Assembly: GCA_030374805.1 (NCBI GenBank)
Contig: JARGSG010000083.1
Coordinates: 124,001-188,000, forward strand
From: Gracilaria gracilis
Lineage: Eukaryota > Rhodophyta > Florideophyceae > Gracilariales > Gracilariaceae
Direction of reading: 5' to 3'
DNA length: 64,000 nt
This document shows positions 41,321 to 53,613 of this stretch, in pieces. How positions within the stretch are numbered: position 1 is the stretch's first letter; every line of letters begins with the position of its first letter. Under the pieces are notes generated by a model, which was not told the origin of the DNA, ran no database searches, and saw only the letters and a program-made list of their open reading frames with translations. The translations under genes and the position numbers were made by a program.

Positions 41321-42100
41321 ATGTCGGAATCGTTGTTCGATGCCGCAAGGCTTCGCATTCCTCTGCTCAAAGCAGACAACTACTTCATGTCGTCACACAA
41401 AATTGAACTAGTCCTTAGGTCAAAGGGTGTGTGGCAAATGGTGAGTGGCGCAGAAGCGAGACCTGAAGACGATGAAGAAAGGAAGAAGTATGATACCCGC
41501 TGCGATACTGCACTCACATGCATATTGCTCTCCGTTCATGAATCTTGTGTGGCGCCAGTGATGAAGATGCGAAACCCTTTTGAGGTGTGGCACACGCTGC
41601 AATCAAACTTCGAAATGGTTTCGCAGGCAAGTATCAACGCACTACTCGAACGATACCAGGACATGCAGATGGACGCATCTGAGAGCGTTCTGGGCTACAT
41701 AAATCGCTTGTCAGTCATTGAAATGAAACTTGGTGGCATAGGACAGACTGTGTCGGATGCTGAAAGACTGAGAGCCATACTGAGAGGTCTAACGAAGGAG
41801 TTCGAAGTCACGGCTGAGGTGATAAACGAGACCGGGGCTAGTTTGAAGGACGCTGTACCAAGGTTGATTGCCAGAGAGAGACAACTCGACAAGCATAGGA
41901 GAGGCTCAAACGTCAATGGGTTTCAGACCAAAGCTCTCCAGGTGCACACACCAAGCGATCCTCCCTGCTCGATCAGATGCCACCACTGTCGTAAGAAGGG
42001 GCATGTTAAGAAGGACTGCTGGGAAAACCCTGATAGTCCACAGTACAAGGGAAAGAAGGTCAAACAAGAAGGCTCAGTCCTGTCAAGACGACGGGAATGA
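41321..42100 (+). CDS. gag: Copia-B gag
   Basis: This 259-codon frame encodes a copia-type gag: an all-helical capsid-like region (residues about 1-190, with the LRSKGVWQMV and YDTRCDTAL segments typical of this family) and a CCHC zinc knuckle (CHHCRKKGHVKKDC, spacing C-2-C-4-H-4-C) near residues 218-231. The stop at 42098-42100 appears to result from a 1-base shift, because the protease continues in the next frame from about 42070. A programmed shift is possible but nothing resembling a slippery site is evident. Confidence 0.9.
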   Translation: MSESLFDAARLRIPLLKADNYFMSSHKIELVLRSKGVWQMVSGAEARPEDDEERKKYDTRCDTALTCILLSVHESCVAPVMKMRNPFEVWHTLQSNFEMVSQASINALLERYQDMQMDASESVLGYINRLSVIEMKLGGIGQTVSDAERLRAILRGLTKEFEVTAEVINETGASLKDAVPRLIARERQLDKHRRGSNVNGFQTKALQVHTPSDPPCSIRCHHCRKKGHVKKDCWENPDSPQYKGKKVKQEGSVLSRRRE

Positions 42101-44570
42101 ATCGGACAGTGTAGCAGCTCTTCTTGTAGCACAGTGTCAGCACTCTGATGATGCTGAAATGGAAACTGTTATTCTCACTTATGATGTTGGTGACCATTCG
42201 GACAGCGTAGCTCTGAAGGACACGGCTCTGGTTGCCAACCACAAAGTTCACAAGGATCAGGAACAATGCTGGTATCTTGACTCCGGTGCATCCAGGCACA
42301 TTACGAAACAATAAGAGCTATTTTTCATCAACACTACGACCGTCGTCGAAGAAGAATGTATCCATTGGTGATGGCACCAAGGTTATTGTTGCAGGTGAAG
42401 GCAGAGCACAATGTTGGGTACCAAATGAAAGGGGAATCCTTACTACGACTTACCTACATAACGTCTTATATGTACCAGACCTCATGTGTAGCCTCATCTC
42501 GGTCAGTGCAATCCGTCGTAGAGGGTATATGGCGGTATTCCTTACTAACGCAGAAGGCAATGGGGCGGCTTTGATACTGAACCAAGAGACTAATCAGCTT
42601 CTCACAATGGGTAGAGAAATAGCTGAAGGACTGTATGAACTGGGGGTGTACCCCACAGCCGAAAACACGAGTACATCTTTGATTGTACGTGGTAACCAGA
42701 AGTTTACTGAGTTATGGCATCAGAGGCTTGGTCATCCAAGTCTTGACTATCTCCGGAAGACTCTTAATCTTGTCACAGGCGTTCCCAAGACTAAGCTGAG
42801 TGCCATTGGCCACTGTGAGCCATGTGCAGAGGGAAAGTCTACGCGAGTCTCACGACTACCGCTAACTGCTCCAACTGCAATCGAGGTACTGGAGCTCGTT
42901 CATACAGACGTACTGGGACCTGTAGATGTCCAAACACTATCGAGATCCCAATACTTCGTTTCGTTGTATGATGACAAGAGTCGCTTGTCTGCAATCAGGC
43001 TTCTCAGGGACAGAACTCAGGTTAATGATAGGGTGAAAGACATGATCGCCTTATTCGAAACACAGTCTGGAAAGAAGCTAAAGCGGATTAGATATGACAA
43101 TGCCGGTGAATATCTTTCTGAGAATATGTCTCTATGGCTTCGGACAAAGGGAATCCAACTCGAACCAGCGCCTGCGTACAGCCCGGAATCTAACGGTAAA
43201 GCCGAGAGGCTAAACCGCACCCTCAACGACAAAGCGAGAACAATGTTACGAGTGGTGGAAGATACTCCTCGTAGCAATCAGCTGTGGGGAGAGGCTGTTA
43301 CCACAGCGAACTATCTCAGGAACCGAATATTTGTTCGTCGAGATGGTGAACCTGACATGACACCAATTGAGATCTTCACGGGTAAGAAGCCGAATATCTC
43401 ACACTTACGCACTTTTGGTGCGCAGTGTTACGTGCACATTCCCAAAGAGCGCCGTAAGAGGAGCGCCAAATACAAGAACCGAACGATTAAGGGAATCCTT
43501 GTTGGCTACGAACGCGGAAAATGCTACAGGGTATATGTTCCTGATAAGAACAAAGTAATGATCTCTAAGGATGTAACCTTCAATGAGGATATTACGGGAT
43601 GGCCGAAGACCACCATAACACCACTTGCAGACGAAGTGGACCTAGCCGAGGTCCAAGAAGTTGATTCTATGGAAGATGAAGCAACGAATCTGGATATGAA
43701 GAGTGAAGCCATGGAAGTGGACTGGAATCAGAAGACCGTGAAGAAAGAAGATGTCTCGGAGGATGAAGAAGATGAAGACGACCTTGTTTTCATGGATGCA
43801 CATGGAGAGTATTCATACGACCCTGAATTAGTGACCCACTACCCTCCCGAGCCACGACGGTCGACCAGATCGAGACAACAGCCACAGCGTTTCACTCCAG
43901 ATACTGTCTTCGCAATGCTCACAGGTAACATCATGGGCAATGACGACAATGATAGCCCTTTGACTGTTCGAGAAGCAATCAATGGCGCAGAGGCCCCACA
44001 GTGGAAGGCGGCCATGAAAGAAGAAATGAATCACATGAAGGAGCGATCGGTCTGGGAACTAGTCCCGCGTCCGCCGAACTGCAAACCAATCACCAATCGT
44101 TGGTTATTCTTGAAGAAGCACGATGAGAAAGGCAGTGTTGAGCGCTACCGGGCACGTCTTGTAGCTCGTGGCTTTACCCAGCGAGCAGGTATAGATTACA
44201 CTGAGCTTTCTTCACCTGTTGTCAAGTACAGCACCGTTAGAGCAGTGTTATCAGTTATGGCAGCCTATGGAATGGAAGCTGTACAGTTCGATGTATGCAC
44301 AGCTTTCCTGTATGGTGATCTCTCCGAAGAACTGTACATGCGCCAACCCGAAGGATTCATGAACCAGACAAAGCCTGACCATGTCTACAAGCTCAAGAAA
44401 TCCATCTACGGGCTCAAGCAAGCGGCCAGAGCCTGGCGTAGAAAGTTTAAGTTGATCATGCGTGAGTTGGGGTGCAAGCTGTCTGAAAACGATCCAGGTC
44501 TTTTCTTCTATGAAGTTGGACAATATCGCCTACTGATACTAGTGTACGTGGATGATGGTCTGGTAGTCGG
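42070..44570 (+). pseudogene. pol: Copia-B pol: protease, integrase and RT (5' part)
   Basis: The protease active site WYLDSGASRHI is near 42271-42303, in the frame after gag. A stop and one-base shift at about 42305 lead into the main frame (to 44570). The integrase has the HQRLGHPS ... CEPC zinc module (about 42718-42830), Asp in LVHTDVLGP, Asp in RYDNAGEY and Glu in NGKAERLNR, so the triad is intact. RT shows the QFDVCTAFLYG segment, IYGLKQA and the catalytic LVYVDDGL box near 44539-44562. Gypsy-C then interrupts the frame at the TSD GTCGG. Confidence 0.92.
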
Positions 44571-45072
44571 TGTAGTACAATGAGACCTCAATGGGTTGGT
44601 GCCACGTGGGTCTACTGGTGCGCCTTGCTGGCTGCACTGTACCCAATTGGTATTCTGTATTTTATAATTTCTAATTTATAGTCTAGGATAGTTTAGCATT
44701 GCTGGCCCATGACAGTAGGTCATGGGCACAGCCGATGACGTCATGCCCGCATGGGAGATCGGCGTCGGTGCACCTTGTATATATTGTGGTGCACCTCGCC
44801 TTCCCCCTCGGGTATTGTAAAGTGAGGCACCATTAGGGCAGTAACTATACCATCTTGGTCACTTACTACTCTATTACTATTCAGGTTTTACCGCGCGTCG
44901 ACGGTCTACTACCGTACACCTACACGGTCTAGACTAGTTGCCCCGCCGTTTGCCCCTGCGGGTTTCAGGTGCCCTACTACCATATTGGTTGTGTGTTTTT
45001 CCCCTTTAGGTTGAGCCCTCGCGCGCTCCCTCTACCAGGCGGACCCCACACCTTATCGGTATTTGTACGACA
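44571..45072 (+). repeat. 5' LTR of Gypsy-C (502 bp)
   Basis: The LTR runs TGTAGTACAATG to TTTGTACGACA, with near-inverted ends. It contains TATATATTG (about 44776) as a TATA-like box. Five ACC-N5-GGT sites start at 44641, 44849, 44918, 44979 and 45050. Confidence 0.95.
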
Positions 45073-45075
45073 TTT

Positions 45076-45091
45076 TGGTCTCCCGACTTAG
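45076..45091 (+). promoter_or_regulatory. Possible primer-binding site of Gypsy-C
   Basis: TGGTCTCCCGAC starts three bases after the LTR. TGG is the complement of a tRNA CCA end, and the following bases could pair with an acceptor stem ending TCGGGAG. I cannot name the tRNA. Confidence 0.4.
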
Positions 45092-45239
45092 AAGTTTCTT
45101 GGTTTTTTGTCGTACCTTTACTGGTGACCAGAAGACATTCGAAAGGATTCTGGAAGTTCACACACCTATTTGGTTTCGTAGGAATACTCGCGAAGCAATT
45201 GGATACCACTATTGGTCACTATGGAAAGACCTAAAAGGA

Positions 45240-47407
45240 TTACTCGTGGCTTCTAGCGCGCCACCTAGCCACAAGGGTTCTGCTGCGGCTTCGGCCGCTA
45301 AACCCATTCTGGATAATCCCGAGGAGTTGCTTCCGGGCAACCTCGGGCCGGAACCTCAAAGGATACGGGCACTCAGCCACCGTTGGCTCCTGAACCTAAC
45401 AAGGATTTGCCCGACAACGGTTGAGGACCTTTGGCCCCAATTGGAAGATCGGGCGAAAGCTCTTTTTACCGCTACGGTTTAATGAAGCTATGACCTCAAT
45501 GGACATGGACGCCGTTACCCGCTTGGTGGTTGATCGAGCCGTGCACGAGCTCTCTCAACGCATACCTAAATTGGTTGAAACATACCTCTTAACGGGGTGC
45601 CCGGGAGCATATCTACCGAGTGGTTCAAGACCTTTGGGTTTCTGAAGGAATGGCGGAAGCCAAAACCCCTGGGGGTGGAATGTGGTTACTCGCATACCAC
45701 AAGGGATCCCTGCTGGTTCTTCCGCACCAATCAAGCCAAATTCCGGCCGATAGTGCGTACCTACAAGGTTTAAGGCAAGGTCAAGAGGACCATATAGAGA
45801 TGGGCCCCTCGAGACGTGTACTTGCCACCCATTGGAGGCAACGTTCGAAAGGACACCAAGACTGGTGGGACCTGAGGACGTTTCGTCTGACCCAGGAAGA
45901 GGGGCGACGAAGAAGAAACCGCAAGGGTAAAGAAAGGAGGAGGAAAAAGGGGAAAGAATCGCGGCTACGACTCTGACCCCGATTCCTCGAGCTCCGATAC
46001 CGATACTGGTTCATCGTCGGATGATGACCGTAAAGGTAGACGCAAGAAGAAACCGAACAGGTTGGTGAAGAAGTCGTCAAAGAGAAACCGGAAAGGTAAG
46101 AAGAAACGGTACGAGTCGTCCGACTCGGATTCGGACACCGATACAACCCTAGAGGTGCGTCAGCCGCTGAACGATATGTTCACCAAAGCGGTTGATTATA
46201 GGTCATATCGGTTGAGAAACCGATCCTCTGCTTAGACCCAAGAGGTTGCGCAGGAAGATCACCAAGCACCACAAGAAGCTCAGCTTCCAGATGGGTGATA
46301 CTACCTTTCACAGGTGATGATCCCATTGCGGTAATTGAGTTTCTACAGAAGTTCAAGATTGCATGCGACCAAAATGGTTTTTCCGAAGGCGCTGCCATGT
46401 GGTTATTCCAGTTTTTACCTTAAAGGTCAAGCTTACCACTTGCTGCAAGGCAGGCTCCGTGGAAATACCCTGGCGGTTGATGAAGAGGGGACAGAGATGT
46501 TAGAGACGTACCCAGAAGTGGTTAATTTCATGTTGGAAACTTACGCTACCGATGAGGTTATCCAGGAAGGTTACGCTGAGGTGCAGGCATATCGCCAACG
46601 CTCTAGCCAAACCGAAATGGAATTCTCGTTGGGCCTTTGGAATCTGGCCACCCGATGCGGGTAATGTCTTTACCAATAGTAGGTTGAAGTCGCTCTTTGC
46701 CGACAATGTTGACAAAGCGATCCGTTCGCAGGTACGCAATTACCTGGCGAACAACCGTAAGGTGGACTATAATGGGCTTGCCCGTTATGCCCAGGGACTA
46801 GGTGACACTCTCCGTCACGGAAAGAAGCCGTCGGCGTCCCATACCTCGAAAGGATAAAACCGAAACGGTCAGTATTGGAGCTAGAGGGAAAGCACTACCT
46901 CAGAGGGGAGATTCGCTCATTCGCGTACCAACAGAAATGGCAGTTCATCTCGTGACTGCGCCGCAGGCTCAGTCACGAGCCACCTCCATTGGTAATTGGT
47001 CGTCGACAGTACCACCAGCTTCGGTAAGGTCACCACCAAGTGCGGCGAGCACTCAACAAACCTCAACGGGTGGTTCGCAAGCATCTTCATATGCTACAGC
47101 ACCAACCAATCCGGTTACCCGACCTACCTCTATGGCAATGCGTGATCCCCAGACAGGTGGATTGGTTTGCTGGCTCTGTTTGTCGCCAGACCATCTGGCG
47201 AACAGATGTGACAAAATACCCCCAGGGGTGCGCGAACATCTGATCAGTGCCAGGCAGCAAAACCACCGTAACCTATATGGATCTGGAAAGAGGGTACAAG
47301 CTCAACCATCACCATCTCAGGTTCATCTCGTCGAGGAAACACCAATCTTGGAGAAGGACAGTCCCGCTCCGGAGGAGCAGGGAAAACAACCGAACCGGTT
47401 AGCGTAG
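45240..47407 (+). pseudogene. gag: Gypsy-C gag (several frameshifts)
   Basis: Gag-like pieces lie in different frames: 45240-45482, 45620-45976, 46335-46664, 46660-46857 and 46870-47407. The middle part (about 46430-46850) is the capsid-like helical region (YHLLQGRLRG ... ARYAQGLGDTL). The last piece has a CCHC zinc knuckle (CWLCLSPDHLANRC, near 47168-47210) with the canonical 2-4-4 spacing. A basic, Lys/Arg-rich stretch near 45900-46110 precedes the capsid. At least four single-base changes are needed to join the frames, which is surprising in an element with nearly identical LTRs. Confidence 0.75.
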
Positions 47408-47575
47408 GGGCCACCCCTTAACCGTGAATTGGAAGGCCCGTCGATACCGGAACGGGAAACCTTAATGGTGGAAAAAGAAGAATCAGATGTACCCAATGTG
47501 GTGTGTCCTAATGAAGTACAATAACTATAAAGTTAATGCTTCAGTAAGCTTTCTCAATTACCTACAGGTCCCCGT

Positions 47576-50105
47576 TGCGTGTGTACTCGATACTGGGCGC
47601 CGGTCCCGAATGTGCTAAACGCTCGCGTCATACCCGATGCGGTCTTGCGGAACATTCGGCCTGCCCCGACTATCAACCCGCTGGTGGACGCTAATGAGCG
47701 CCCCACTGCACCTTAGAGGAATGTTAACCACTGTGGTACAACTTGGAACCTTGAAGGTGAAGCTCAATTTCTTTGTGGTGGATCGTCTGGCGACAGACTG
47801 TATCCTCGGGACCAACTTTATTGACAAACATGTCAAGGCAATTTTGCCAGGGTCCCGAACGGTCGCTCTCCGTCAAGGTGGTCGTATTTCTATACTGGGT
47901 AATACGCAGACCAAAGATGGTTGGCGTAAGAAGCCGAGGTTCAATATACCCACCGAAACGGTTTCAAACAAGATACGGCTCACCAAATTGGTTTCAATTC
48001 CGGCTATGACCCAAATGGTAGTGAACGTCTCATGCGCAGTTCCAGGATTGGTAATGCTACAGAACCATCCTAGGTTGGCAGAAAGACATCTCGCCTTGAT
48101 GGCAAACGGGATTATCGACAACATCCCTAACCAAGCCTTCAAGGTGTACTTGAGTAACTTTAGCAATCACATTGTTAAGTTACCCAAGAATACCACTATT
48201 GGAATCGCATTGCCGGCACCACAAGGGGTTTTCACGGTCTCACCTAATGTGTTGGGCGAGGTCGCCACCTCTAAGGAAGGGGGAGGAACGGATGCGCCAT
48301 ACCCTGCATATGCGCCCCCGTTATCGACAAATACCAAAATGGAACAGAAGATCGCCAGTACCTTTAAGGTAAGGGATCAGGAAAAGACTATGGAACTGGA
48401 CCCAGTGCGGAATTGGAGAGAGGAAGTCCAGATCGGTGCGGAGAACCAGGCTCTCCGAGATCGGATCCTCAGTCTCTTAGAAGAATTTGAACCCATGTGG
48501 TCGGGCCGGTTGGGCCAAATTGAGGCTACAGAGCACCGTATTGATATGGTGCCAGGCTGGAAACCCACGTACCAGCAGCCTTACCGTGCAGGTCCAAAAG
48601 CCCGGGAGGTTGAGCTCAATGAGGTCGAGAGAATGCTCCATGAAGGTGTCATAGAACCAGCAAATGCGGACTGGGCCAGCCCTGTGGTTCTCGTCACAAA
48701 GAAGAATGATACCCGTATGCGGTTCTGTGTGGACTACAGAAGACTGAATAGTATGACCATTAGGGATTCGTACCCAATACCTAGAATGGACGAGTGTATA
48801 GATTCGTTGGGCAACGCCAAGATCTTTACTACGCTCGATGCCAATTGTGGTTATTGGCAGGTACCTATCAGGGAAGAAGACAAGGACAAAACTACGTTTA
48901 CTTGCCACGCTGGGTTATTCCGTTTTACGCGTATGCCCTTTGGGTTGCGAAATGCCCCGGCTACCTTTCAGAGGGCGTTAGATATAATCCTTTCGAAGGT
49001 GAAGTGGAGAACCGCTCTGGTATACATCGACGATGTAATCATATATTCCAGAACGGTAGAGGAACATTTCCACCATGTTCGGGAAGTTTTGAACCTTTTG
49101 AGGGAATCTGGAGTAACGTTGAAGCTCCGCAAGTGCGAATTATTCACCAAAGAGGTAGAATACCTTGGTCATATCATCAGCCCTGGGAGGTTAGAAGTGA
49201 CGCCGCGGAATATCCGGGCCGTGCAGGAGGCGAAGCCACCCACGTCCCAAACGGAAATCCGATCCTTTATAGGTTTGTGCAATGTGTACCGCCGGTTTAT
49301 CAAGGGATTTGCCAAGATAGCGGCTTCCCTCAACAGGAAGCTGCTGAAAGGTCAACCTACAAGGTTTGAATGTCTTACCAATGAGGAAATGGATGCGTTC
49401 GAGGCGCTGAAACATGCGCTCTTGACACCTCCCATCTTGGCATTACCCAAAGCTGGTTCACGATACACGTTGGATACTGACGCTTCGGACGCCCAAATTG
49501 GTTGTTGTCTTATGCAGGAGCAAGAAAACGGTGACAAACTACCTATAGGGTACTGGAGCCGTGCTTTGCACGCTGCAGAAAAGAACTACACAACAACCGA
49601 AAAGGAATGTCTGGCAGTAGTCTGGAGCATGTTGATGCTCCGTCCCTACCTATATGGTGAAAGGTTCACGCTTCGAACCGACCATGATGCCCTACAGTGG
49701 ATACTGGGTCTGGCCGACGCATCAGGCAGACTTGCCCGATGGCGGTTACGACTTTCAGAGTTCGAGTATGACGTACAGTACCGTCCAGGTATCAAGCACA
49801 ATGTCGCAGACGCGATGTCTCGCATTACCACAGATGGTTTGGACACCGAGCCGGTAGAGGATGATATCCCATGCTTTACCATCTCTACCAACCCTGATGG
49901 TGATACCTTAGAAGGTTACTGGACTCTACCCGAAGAGGATACGTGGTTTAGTCATGCCGTCGCTCGGGAAATACTCGCCCTCGAGGAAACAGACGTCATG
50001 CAAATTACCCGCGAGGAATTCCTGAGAGAGCAAGCAAACGATGTTTATTGCCGCTCTCTCATGGACCAAGTAGGTATGAAAGACTCGAACTTTGACGTCG
50101 CCTGA
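47576..50105 (+). pseudogene. pol: Gypsy-C pol part 1: protease, RT, RNase H
   Basis: The protease active site Leu-Asp-Thr-Gly is encoded at about 47586-47597, followed by one-base frame changes before the main open frame begins at 47637. The protease C-terminal motif CILGTNFIDKH is near 47800. RT (about 48470-49250) is complete: VDYRRLNSM, LDANCGYWQVPI, FGLRNAPATFQRA and the catalytic YIDDVIIYS box near 49024-49050. RNase H (about 49460-49800) has LDTDASDAQIG, TEKECLAVVW and RTDHDALQW. The frame ends at TGA 50103-50105, which lies in line with the integrase frame. This part is otherwise intact and is the closest intact relative of the Gypsy-A pol in the window. Confidence 0.92.
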
Positions 50106-50117
50106 AATGGTTTCCTA

Positions 50118-51689
50118 GTGAGGCGAGCTCCTATTGATGGCTCCCTTCAGAAGGTAGTGCCCAAGGTGCTGCGCCCTCGGGTGCTGTACCTAGCCCACTA
50201 CCCAAGGCTATCAGGACACCCTGGAGGTACGAGAATGTACTACACCTTGAGGCAAGGATACTACTGGCCTCATATGGCTAATGATATATATACCTTTGTA
50301 GGTCAATGTGAATCTTGCGTACGTACCCGTGGAGGTCTCCGGAAGCACAGAAAATACTTGAAGTTATTCCCTGCAGCGGGTCCTCTCGAGTTCGTCGCAA
50401 TAGACCTTCTGGGTCCATTACCAAAAAACACAAGGGGATATCAGTACATCATCGTAATCACCGACAGGTTCTCGAAGCTCACGCGAGCGATACCCTTGAA
50501 GGACACGAAATCGACGACCCTCGCGGTGGCGTTCTTGAACAATTGGATCTACCCGTATGGTGCACCGCTTTATCTACTTACCGACAATGGTTCGAACTTA
50601 GCTTCGAAGTTCTTTGAAGCTGTTTGTAACCTCTTGGGTATTAAGCACTACTTCACTACTGCCTACCATCCGCAAACGAATGGGCGAGTGGAGCGCTTTA
50701 ACCGAACACTGGTATCTAGGCTGCGACATTATACGGAAGAACACCAAACTGGTTGGGACGAGCTCGTGCAGCCCTTGACATATGCATATAACCTTCAGGT
50801 TCATCGAGCGACGCAAACTACGCCGTTCGATCTAATACTGTCAAGACACCCACCAGGTATTGTTGTTGAAGGGGACCCATTAGGACAAGAAGCCGCCGGA
50901 GCGCTCACACCGTCACAGGTCAAACGGAATACCCTTTTGAGGTTGAGACGTGCTCTCAAGTATGCTGAGAGCAAGCTCACAGCATCCCAGAAGCGGTACA
51001 AGGAGGACTACGACCGAAAGGTAACCCAAGTGGTAACTGCTACGCCGGGTCAATATGTCTTTATTGACCACCCTCCGAAAGGAGCTAAGCCACGACCGGG
51101 TGATGAGGCCGATGATGAAGCTATTGATAGAGATATCAATTCCAAGCTTCTTCCGAAATCATCGGGACCTTTCAAGGTAGTTCGAGCAACCGACCACACA
51201 GTGACGGTGAACCAAGATGGTGTAGAGAATACGATCTCTATTGACCGAATCACGGTTGCACCTCAGACGGTTCAGTCCAGGAAGGAACGCGGAGAATCCG
51301 CGCGTGACCCACAAGCGGTTGCCCTAAGGACTCAGCCCCGGGAAGACGGGACACCCATCAAGGTTAATGATGACGCACAGGGTAACGACCCAGACTACGT
51401 ACCACCTGCGGGGATTACGGTTGCTCCTTCAGAGGAAACATCTACCCCTAGTGGTACCGATGCTCATCTAAACCAAAGTGGTGAAACGATACCAGCCCAG
51501 GTCTCTAATGAGTTCCCAGTGGAACGCCTTGTAGGTCACCGCCGTACCCCAGATGGTCTAAAGTACACCGTACGTTGGTATGGCTGGGGCGCCGATGGTG
51601 ACACTGCTGAGCCGCCCTCAGCCATACCACACCATTTCAGGGTAAGCTACTGGAACCGCAAAGGAGAGGACATGCCGAACGATGGGTAA
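50118..51689 (+). CDS. pol: Gypsy-C pol part 2: integrase with chromodomain-like C terminus
   Basis: This 523-codon frame continues from part 1 in the same phase after one TGA. The zinc module is HYPRLSGH ... CESC. The catalytic triad is present: AIDLLGP (Asp), LTDNGSN (Asp), NGRVERFNR (Glu). A GPF/Y-like motif (SSGPFKVVR) is near 51160. The last 60 residues (about 51510-51680) are chromodomain-like: VERLVGHR, YTVRWYGWG, TAEPPSAI. The linker between is Pro/Thr/Asp-rich. In intact relatives this would be the end of one gag-pol polyprotein, so a separate start at 50118 is not expected. Confidence 0.88.
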   Translation: MRRAPIDGSLQKVVPKVLRPRVLYLAHYPRLSGHPGGTRMYYTLRQGYYWPHMANDIYTFVGQCESCVRTRGGLRKHRKYLKLFPAAGPLEFVAIDLLGPLPKNTRGYQYIIVITDRFSKLTRAIPLKDTKSTTLAVAFLNNWIYPYGAPLYLLTDNGSNLASKFFEAVCNLLGIKHYFTTAYHPQTNGRVERFNRTLVSRLRHYTEEHQTGWDELVQPLTYAYNLQVHRATQTTPFDLILSRHPPGIVVEGDPLGQEAAGALTPSQVKRNTLLRLRRALKYAESKLTASQKRYKEDYDRKVTQVVTATPGQYVFIDHPPKGAKPRPGDEADDEAIDRDINSKLLPKSSGPFKVVRATDHTVTVNQDGVENTISIDRITVAPQTVQSRKERGESARDPQAVALRTQPREDGTPIKVNDDAQGNDPDYVPPAGITVAPSEETSTPSGTDAHLNQSGETIPAQVSNEFPVERLVGHRRTPDGLKYTVRWYGWGADGDTAEPPSAIPHHFRVSYWNRKGEDMPNDG

Positions 51690-53597
51690 ACCTTAGAGGT
51701 AATGCAGTCCCCCAAGGAAGGGGGAAAAGCACATTGTAATGAGGAGTACCAAAGTCGGTTCGGACGCTCACCGGGAAGGTACAACCAGAAGGAAGCATTC
51801 CATGAGGGTACGTCCAAGGAGCGGTAGCGCTAAAGACGGACGCACCGTTGTACGCGCGCCGTTGCACATGCGCCATGCACGTGCGCGGCACGCGCGCGAA
51901 CCCGCACGGTGGAAACATTCAAAAAATTGTATCTTTTTATTTGACGAGGCATACGCGCGCTTCTCGTGGCGCGCCGTGCGGAGTAACCGATTCGGTTTAC
52001 ACTATTGTGTGTAGGGAGCGAGCACCGGCATGGTCAAAAAATCTAAGTATTTTGACCGTGCCGCGGTCCCGAATCGGCCATTCCCAGCCTCTGAAACCCC
52101 TTGGTTCTCGAGATACAGACCAAAAGGTTTTTCTGGGTTTTCACTACCATCTGGAGGGGTAATTTTCCGGTCGAATTTTTTGATTCGCCTTGCAAGTAAC
52201 CTCCGGGGTAAAGCACCGCACGTGCGCCCATGCATGGTGAGAGGCCATGCAGAACCATCTCGGTACATTGCTGGCCACTGCGCGCAAGCGCTTGGCACAA
52301 CATAGGACCTCATGGAAAGCGAAACCGCTCGCTGCGCCGCACGAAGGCGCATCGGCGTACCAACATGGTAAACCATACTACGAGCACCAGAATGGTTCAG
52401 GATGGAGCTAACTTAAGTACAAGGCATTAACCCTCACCCATCGTGGTACGCTGGTCTAAGGAAGGGGGAGAAGAGTTTCAAAACCTGATTCGAGATGCCC
52501 AGCTCTAAGGGAAAGGGGAGCTGTTTTTGCGCTTCCTCTCTTGCTGCGCACCGCACCTATAGGGTAATTGGAACCTAACATGGAAACGCATAACATTTAA
52601 CTTTTATTTCAAGACTAACACCAATACGGATGCGGGAGCAAAGTGGCTCAAGCACAGACCCAAGTGGAGACAATAATCGACCTGAGGGTGAACGCATGGC
52701 AAGCGCGTAGTGCCCAACAGGGACGGTGCGACGCTCGCTGCGCACGGTAGCGCACGCCAATGTTTACCAAAGTGGTTTGGAGGTCGTGCGATTGGAGATC
52801 AAATTGAAAGGAAATCATGACCCAGATAGTTATTCTGAGGAACCGAACCTTCGTGGTTGTGGACAACGATACCCGCAGGAACCGATACGGCCTGTCGCAT
52901 GAACCTTGAAGGAAGAGCAAGTCTCTGCGGAAAAAGCACGATGACGCTGTACAGTCGTGTACGGTAGGGTTAGAACCTTGAAGGTGCTACGATAATCGTG
53001 AAGCTACAAAGAAAGTGCAAGAACCAGACCTGTATGGTATCACGAAGTCGACCAGTACGGTATTGGATAGGAAGGAGAGCAGACGAGCCGCGCATACGTG
53101 GACCAATGTGGTGATGTTGTAACCATTGCGGGAGCAAGAAGACCGCGAAGGGACAGCCAGACCGCAAAAGTTTCAAATTGGCGCGACAATCGTGTTGCCG
53201 CCCAGTGCAGGGGACAGTGCGTTCTAGAGCGGGAACAGGGAAGCGACCACCAAAGTATCGTGATGAAAGCGAGGACGAGAAGATAGTACCATAATGGTGT
53301 CGCCCCATAATGGGTATCCCGAAGCAGTGCAATAGGAAGCCTTGAAGGTACTGGAAGAAGACGCGCGTCGCGCCCAAACCACAAATGGGAATGAATAAGC
53401 CGCTGTCGGTGATAACCAAAGAGGTGGATAGAGCCGCAATCGGTGATGACCAAGGTGGTGGACAGAGTGCGTTCGGTGATGCAGAGCCGACGCGACGCAC
53501 GGCGCGAAATGGCACAAAGGCTGCGACAGGGACCAGATTGGTACGACGATGCCAACGACTTGGTGAAAGGATCTAGGAGCCACGAGGGCGTGGCTCA
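51690..53597 (+). other. Gypsy-C noncoding 3' region
   Basis: About 1.9 kb without a convincing gene. It is unusually rich in ACC-N5-GGT sites (at least 17, starting for example at 51770, 51986, 52024, 52199, 52254, 52359, 52386, 52766, 52847, 52975, 53028, 53051, 53102, 53288, 53415 and 53532). Long minus-strand frames at 52970-53555 have Ser/Leu/His-rich, repeat-like composition and are not accepted as genes. Confidence 0.7.
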
Positions 53598-53613
53598 GGA
53601 TAGGAAGGGGGTC
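53598..53613 (+). promoter_or_regulatory. Polypurine tract of Gypsy-C
   Basis: AGGATAGGAAGGGGG lies directly before the 3' LTR, ending two bases from TGTAGTACAATG. It is the expected plus-strand primer. Confidence 0.8.

Noticed and set aside
52970-53555. Minus-strand ORFs in the Gypsy-C 3' region as a third antisense gene
   Set aside because: Two overlapping frames with Ser/His/Leu/Pro-rich composition, both compatible with chance; no start context or domain.
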